Shown here piece by piece: positions 59,304-64,000 of a stretch of DNA of 64,000 nt; within the stretch, counting starts at the first letter, position 1; each line of letters starts with the position of its first letter. Under the pieces are notes generated by a model. That model worked only from the letters and a program-made list of their open reading frames with translations. It searched no databases and was not told the DNA's origin. This DNA is from Pyrrhosoma nymphula. Taxonomy: Eukaryota; Arthropoda; Insecta; Odonata; Coenagrionidae. Location of the stretch: NCBI GenBank assembly GCA_963573305.1, contig OY754339.1:91481838-91545837 (forward strand), in the 5' to 3' direction. A program made the translations under genes and the position numbers.

Positions 59304-59862
59304 TGCCTGTTGCTCACGGTAAAATTTTCCATAAAAGAGTTTTATAAAAATTGTTATTGAAAGTTTTATGAATCGTACGTAAAACGTACTTGCTTGCTCA
59401 TGGTAAAACTATTCATAAAACCGCAATGTCCTGCCATCTATGAGACGCTCTGCGAACACGTGAAGTGATAAATGCACTCTCTTTTGGATGACTGTTAAGT
59501 TAAAAACTATATGTATTGTTTATTTACTTATTTTCTGATCACACTAAACGGTGCTAAGGCTCTACCGCATTCTTCTAACAAGAAGGATACTGCCTCAACG
59601 TTCCATGAACTTCCAGCCGTATTTGTTTACGTTTTCCTTGTTTGGCTTCCCATGGATACGAGATTATTATCAACGCGATGAGCGGAACGTCTCATTGGTT
59701 GTTGCATAAAACGGTTTTATGGAAATAGAACCTGTCCTATTCCATAAAACGTTTTATAAAACTAATTTTGTAAAACGGTTTTATCGTTAGCAAGCTCATT
59801 TTTATAAAATTAGTCGATTTTATAAAACGTTTTACCTAAAATTTTACCGTGAGCAACAGGCA
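59304..59862. mobile_element. Harbinger-like MITE, copy 2 (TTA TSD)
   Basis: 559 bp, over 90% identical to 28,367-28,926 and in the same orientation, flanked by TTA (59,301-59,303 and 59,863-59,865). The one-base length difference and scattered substitutions show it is an independent insertion. Confidence 0.92.
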
Positions 59863-61016
59863 TTATTTGGTTTTCGTTTCACTTCTTATTACTGAGTGCC
59901 GTTCCGTTGAAAATATGTAGTCTGTTTCAGCGAAGTTTGAAATTATTACTTTCTATTACGGTTAGTATGAACTTAACACTAATATATTATCCCCCTTTTA
60001 CCATCTTTCAAGAGCTAAATGGTGGAAAATAGTTTATTTAACCCTCTAATTTCATAATCGCTCTGCGTGAAACTTAAGCCCAGGAGGGATTTTCACAATG
60101 TTTTTGCTCTTGGTTTTTCATTTTTTGTGCCGCGGATTTTGTGCCACATGAACAAATTACGTTTGCGCGATAAAGATGTCGTTTTCGCTATCGACACTCC
60201 CTTCATCTTCGTCCCATTGGTCTAGCTCCTGCTCGGAACCCGAATTAAGTCCCGAATGAACAATTTCTTTATCCTCAGAGTCAGACTACTCACTATGCTG
60301 ATCGATGTAGAGAGACTACTCTCACCCTTAACCTCGAGCAAAAGTTTCAGTATATCATCGTCTCAGGTGAATTTCGCCCCGGAAAACGTAAAATACTATT
60401 TCACTCCAAGCTACACCAGGCTGAAACGCAAGAAAATGCTAAACGTGTACCTAATTTTAATTTTTTTTACAATTATATCGAATCATAAATTATTTACATC
60501 TGATGAGATATCGAATAGCAAGCTACAGGTCAGCCGGAGTATCTTTGTGATTTTTCCTCCCTCCCTGCTATGACGGGGTTTGTCCTTTTAAGGAGCGTGC
60601 ATATTTCAGAGAATGGTGCTAGTTCATATGCTACGATTGGAACGAAGCAATTACTTCTGATTTTGAAGGAAATTTGAATGTGCTATCCATGACCATTGAC
60701 TAACGGGAGAGAGAGCATTCGAAGGGATGATAAGTAAATGCTTGGAACGAAGAGGTCCTTGAATTTCAATGCATCATAACTGGGAATGGAGCACTCGCAC
60801 AAGACTGAGACGGTGTAATGTTGGAGCCACACGGAGACTATGAGACGTGCTGCACAAGAGTTAGCAGATCGGTATTATGTGGAAAAAGACCATGGAGCAC
60901 AATTTCTCCAACACAACTAATCGCAAGTTTGAATGAGTATCTGACATTCAAAGTACAAAAGGATTAATGAGAAACTCCGTTGTCTCAGGCGTAACTTTAT
61001 GGAATTTGCTTAGCAT
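59863..61016. other. Mostly featureless; possible acidic N-terminal fragment on minus strand
   Basis: The minus strand at about 60,290-60,170 reads SDSEDKEIVHSGLNSGSEQE and WDEDEGSVDSENDIF, preceded in another frame by DDDILKLLLEVKG. Such acidic N-termini are common in piggyBac-derived transposases, but nothing downstream supports that. Confidence 0.25.
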
Positions 61017-61211
61017 ATTGAATGAGAAGCAGTATTTTTGTAATTCCACATGTATTTATTGTAAACGACCCAGGTTTCGACATAGAACGTCATCATCAGG
61101 TGACCTGGCACCTGATGCCATCAGGCACCTGATGATGACGTGTTACGTCGAAACCTGGGTCGTTTACCATAAATACATGTGGAATTATAAAGTTACTGCT
61201 TCTCATTCAAT
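61017..61211. mobile_element. Short inverted-repeat element with hammerhead-like cores in both arms
   Basis: Arms of about 85 bp (61,017-61,103 and 61,124-61,211) are nearly complementary around a GC-rich loop. The plus strand of the right arm has CTGATGA (61,129-61,135), T, GACG-TGTTA-CGTC, GAAA (61,150-61,153), CC-TG-GG, TC (61,160-61,161): a full hammerhead order with a 2-bp stem III. The left arm has the same on the minus strand. No ORF. Confidence 0.7.
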
Positions 61212-61334
61212 AGATTAATGATAAAATCAATTGTGAATTAAGAAACACAGTTCGTGTGAGTGAAACCTGGCAAAATTTGAAATATACACATGTATGATGT
61301 TCTGATTGAGTAGAAGACATAAAAATCAATGTAT

Positions 61335-61549
61335 ACATATTTATTAATGGCCAGGAGGTTGACCGATGTGGTGACAGAAAACAAAATCACAAAAAGGTAG
61401 ATACACTTACACAGAAAAGATTATCCTGTTGTCTCCACTCTGAGGAAGGTGGTAAGGCCATCGAAATATTAGAATATTTTTATGTGTAAGTGTACCTTTT
61501 TTGTGTTTTCTGTCACCACAGCGGCCAACCTCCTGCCATTAATATATAT
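61335..61549. mobile_element. Inverted-repeat element with hammerhead-like loop
   Basis: Arms of about 65-70 bp (61,335-61,412 and 61,482-61,549) share GGTGACAGAAAACA and its complement. The loop carries CTGAGGA (61,440-61,446), A, a GGTGG/CCATC stem (61,448-61,462), GAAA (61,463-61,466) and a TATT-AG-AATA stem. Same module order as the 28-kb and 61.1-kb elements but different primary sequence. Confidence 0.6.
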
Positions 61550-64000
61550 CATTACTCGAGTGATCGTTCACCAATTTATACATATTATAATACGAAATAG
61601 GGGACATAAAACATGAGTAGGTATGTGCACTTTGAGATCGGCAAGGGTAGACTTCCACCGTATTTTGATTCCCACAGCAACATAAATGATAGCAAAATCA
61701 TAAAATCGTCACTAATAAAAGCAGAATGAATCGTTTCAGGATTGCGTGTTAGTTTTATAATTTTCATACCAAAAGTTTTCAATCGCCGTAAAATTTACAT
61801 TCACTGGCGCACTCGCGCCGGCTTTAGGGTCAAGGCAACGCTAAGGCTCTAGGCTCTTCCGTCGGAAAGATTATTTTCTTTGGCTGATCTGAATCTGGAG
61901 TGTCTTTCTTCATATTTCAGTAGCTTAGAAAAAAGAGTATGTTTCTTAAGGCAGACAAAGGTGGTACAATAAATTTACTTTGAAACGCACAGTTGCACGG
62001 TGACTTAAAAAAGAACGATTAAGATATGGAAAACTTCATGGTCTTTCCTAGAACCGTTAGCGTATATATATTCTCGTATAGGTACTCGTATTTATTTGGC
62101 AAGCCGGTGAATCCATCATTTCTTGATTCAAGAAGTTCTTCCGCAAGGTCGTAAGGCCATAATTCCGTCTGTCGTTGCAAAAGTGGGAACATATTGTGAG
62201 CGGATTACAAAATACACTAATATCCTACGCCATACAAAGAACAAAGGAAATGAGAAAAAAATTGACTTCCGAGAAAACAATTCGAATGCTTTTTCACAAT
62301 ACTCTTTTTTTCTTGACAAATACCGGAGGTTCATGCAAGAGGTTAGCACAGGATTAAAAATGCAGCGCTGGAAGGACGATTGAAGGTAACTTGATCCCTT
62401 CATCTTGTGGATTGTGATGAGTCTATTGCTTGTGGCATTCCTGCTGAAAATTTATTTTAAGGAGAATTGATAATGAAATTAAATTCATCGCCTTTATTAG
62501 ATTTTGTACATGTAACGAATAATGACATCTCTTTATGTCACTCAACAGAACCCTACTTACCATCGCCTCTATGCGCAAACATGAAGCTCGATGTTAAATC
62601 AAATAAGCAGTGAGAATGAACGAAATGCAGGGAAAAAACTTGATTAGGACTCAAGATTAAAAATAGAATAATTTCATGTCAATATTTTTAATTTGAAACA
62701 TCTCCAAAAAAAGTTGGCGGTAGGTAATAATAAAAAGGCATTGGCGTCATTATTTGCTTGTTTAGGGAATTAGACCCATACTTGCGTTGAAAATGTATTA
62801 ATTTCACGGATATGTCTCTCCAATTGACTAATTTGCATCTTTGGTGTCGTATACAACTTTACGGAGGCTAAAACATTCAATTGGTGGGCTTTTTTTAAAA
62901 TGACAAATGGAAAAGGTTGAATTTCTCATTTATTTATACTTACTAGAATATCGGCATACTTTGTCAGGCAGCATGGACAAATACAATTTATGACGGAGAG
63001 CTGCATTACCTCGAGAACTCTCCGAGAGTTGGTGTCGTAAGTGTTGAATACTCCAGGAAACCAGTTTTTGTAAACATTGGAATATCTTTTTCGTAATTGC
63101 AATGATCGTTTAAAAATAAAAAATATTTCTCTTACCTACTCAAAAAAATGTTTACACAATAGACTACAATTATCGTTCAACATTTAAGTCTATAAAGGTG
63201 ATTTATCTACCAACAGGATCATCATGAGGGAAGAATAATTTAAAAGGAAAATAACGTTTTTTACAATAAAACATTTTTACTTGAACGTTTTAAATTTTAA
63301 ATTAATTTTTATAAAATTATATTTTATTTTATATGTATCATTTATAATATATTTTACATTGTATTACTTAATATAAATAATATATATTTTTATATATTAT
63401 TGCATTGCCATCCAGTTCTGAGTTATGTTTAAAGTTTCAAGTCTCTAGCTCATCGGGAAGTTAGTTTAAAATCGATTGTAAAATTTGTACCGAACAGACA
63501 AGAACTAAACTTAATAAAAACGTTTTAAAATAGGTATTATTACTGAAAACACGGCGCTGAAGGTCGCGATAGGAGAACGTTAGTGAGCAGGGTAGAGAGA
63601 AGTATAAGCATTTAAGATTATACGACTTTGTTACGCGCTGTGATTAAGTGCGAACTTTGAAGCAGCTTCGTTTCGCGCAATTAAGACTGAAATGAGAGTT
63701 CGTGAACGAAATCGAACAACTATTCACAGTGTCAGTGAAAAAGCAGTATTTTAAGCATTTAAGTCATGGAGTGGTTGCTTAGCCCCAATTGTGGTCCTTA
63801 GGAAAATGGACTCTCGCATCATTTCAAAAAGTATAGGAGCCCGTGCTTCTTCTAAGAATCATTCTGATACTTATTAGAGGCCCTATAAATAGATTTACGC
63901 ATAAACACTTTCAAAGAGAAAATAAATCAGAAGGCAGCATTACCAAAACAGAAATACTAAGTTAACTTAGTCTTATTCTTATAAAAGATATTCATGGACC
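61550..64000. other. No gene recognised to window end
   Basis: AT-rich with short overlapping frames on both strands (for example 62,123-62,403) and no motif. 63,280-63,400 is almost pure A/T. Confidence 0.45.

Overview
The window is repeat-dense, AT-rich DNA from an animal, most likely an arthropod and plausibly an insect. The clues are a C-type lectin-like exon of the insect hemolymph LPS-binding type, Penelope-like elements (PLEs) with GIY-YIG endonuclease, LINEs with RNase H, piggyBac and hAT remnants, and a (CATCTA)-flanked repeat of a kind common in arthropods. The species cannot be named from the sequence. I find no bacterial genes, operons, CRISPR arrays, rRNA or intact tRNA genes.

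Layout. 1-6.2 kb: a decayed jockey-type LINE (minus), then a 5'-truncated RNase H LINE (plus) whose open frame is split by a 1.6 kb inverted-repeat element. 6.6-11.7 kb: two exons of a C-type lectin-like gene, the second broken; the intron holds a LINE tail, a hAT MITE and a PLE fragment split by another hAT-like element. 12-17.3 kb: a second PLE fragment, a dead piggyBac transposase and another LINE 3' end. 19.2-25.1 kb: a foldback element with ~600 bp arms; one arm contains a 2.1 kb insertion and the other preserves the empty site. 26-34.6 kb: LINE scraps, a Harbinger-like MITE inside a hammerhead-like palindrome, hAT-derived sequence and a SINE.

34,685-44,398 is a near-perfect palindrome: two 4,818 bp arms around a 78 bp spacer, with no net indel. 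Each arm carries a candidate terminal coding exon, a tRNA-derived SINE and tandem repeats. It is either a very young or gene-converted palindrome, or a long-read assembly artefact.

44.4-64 kb: a second hAT-derived copy abutting the palindrome, a third CCC...GGG element, a TTAA-flanked element, about 5.8 kb with no recognisable gene, a nearly intact PLE with one 725-codon open frame and a 17 bp target duplication, a LINE tail, a second Harbinger-like MITE, and two short inverted repeats with hammerhead-ribozyme-like cores.

The best candidates for something undescribed are (1) a family of inverted-repeat elements with CCC...GGG ends and 2-bp target duplications, each filled with its own short palindromic word and in two cases with a tRNA-like pol III module; (2) the palindrome; and (3) the inverted-repeat hammerhead-like elements. 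Apart from the broken lectin and the unproven exon in the palindrome arms, every coding signal recognised here belongs to mobile DNA.
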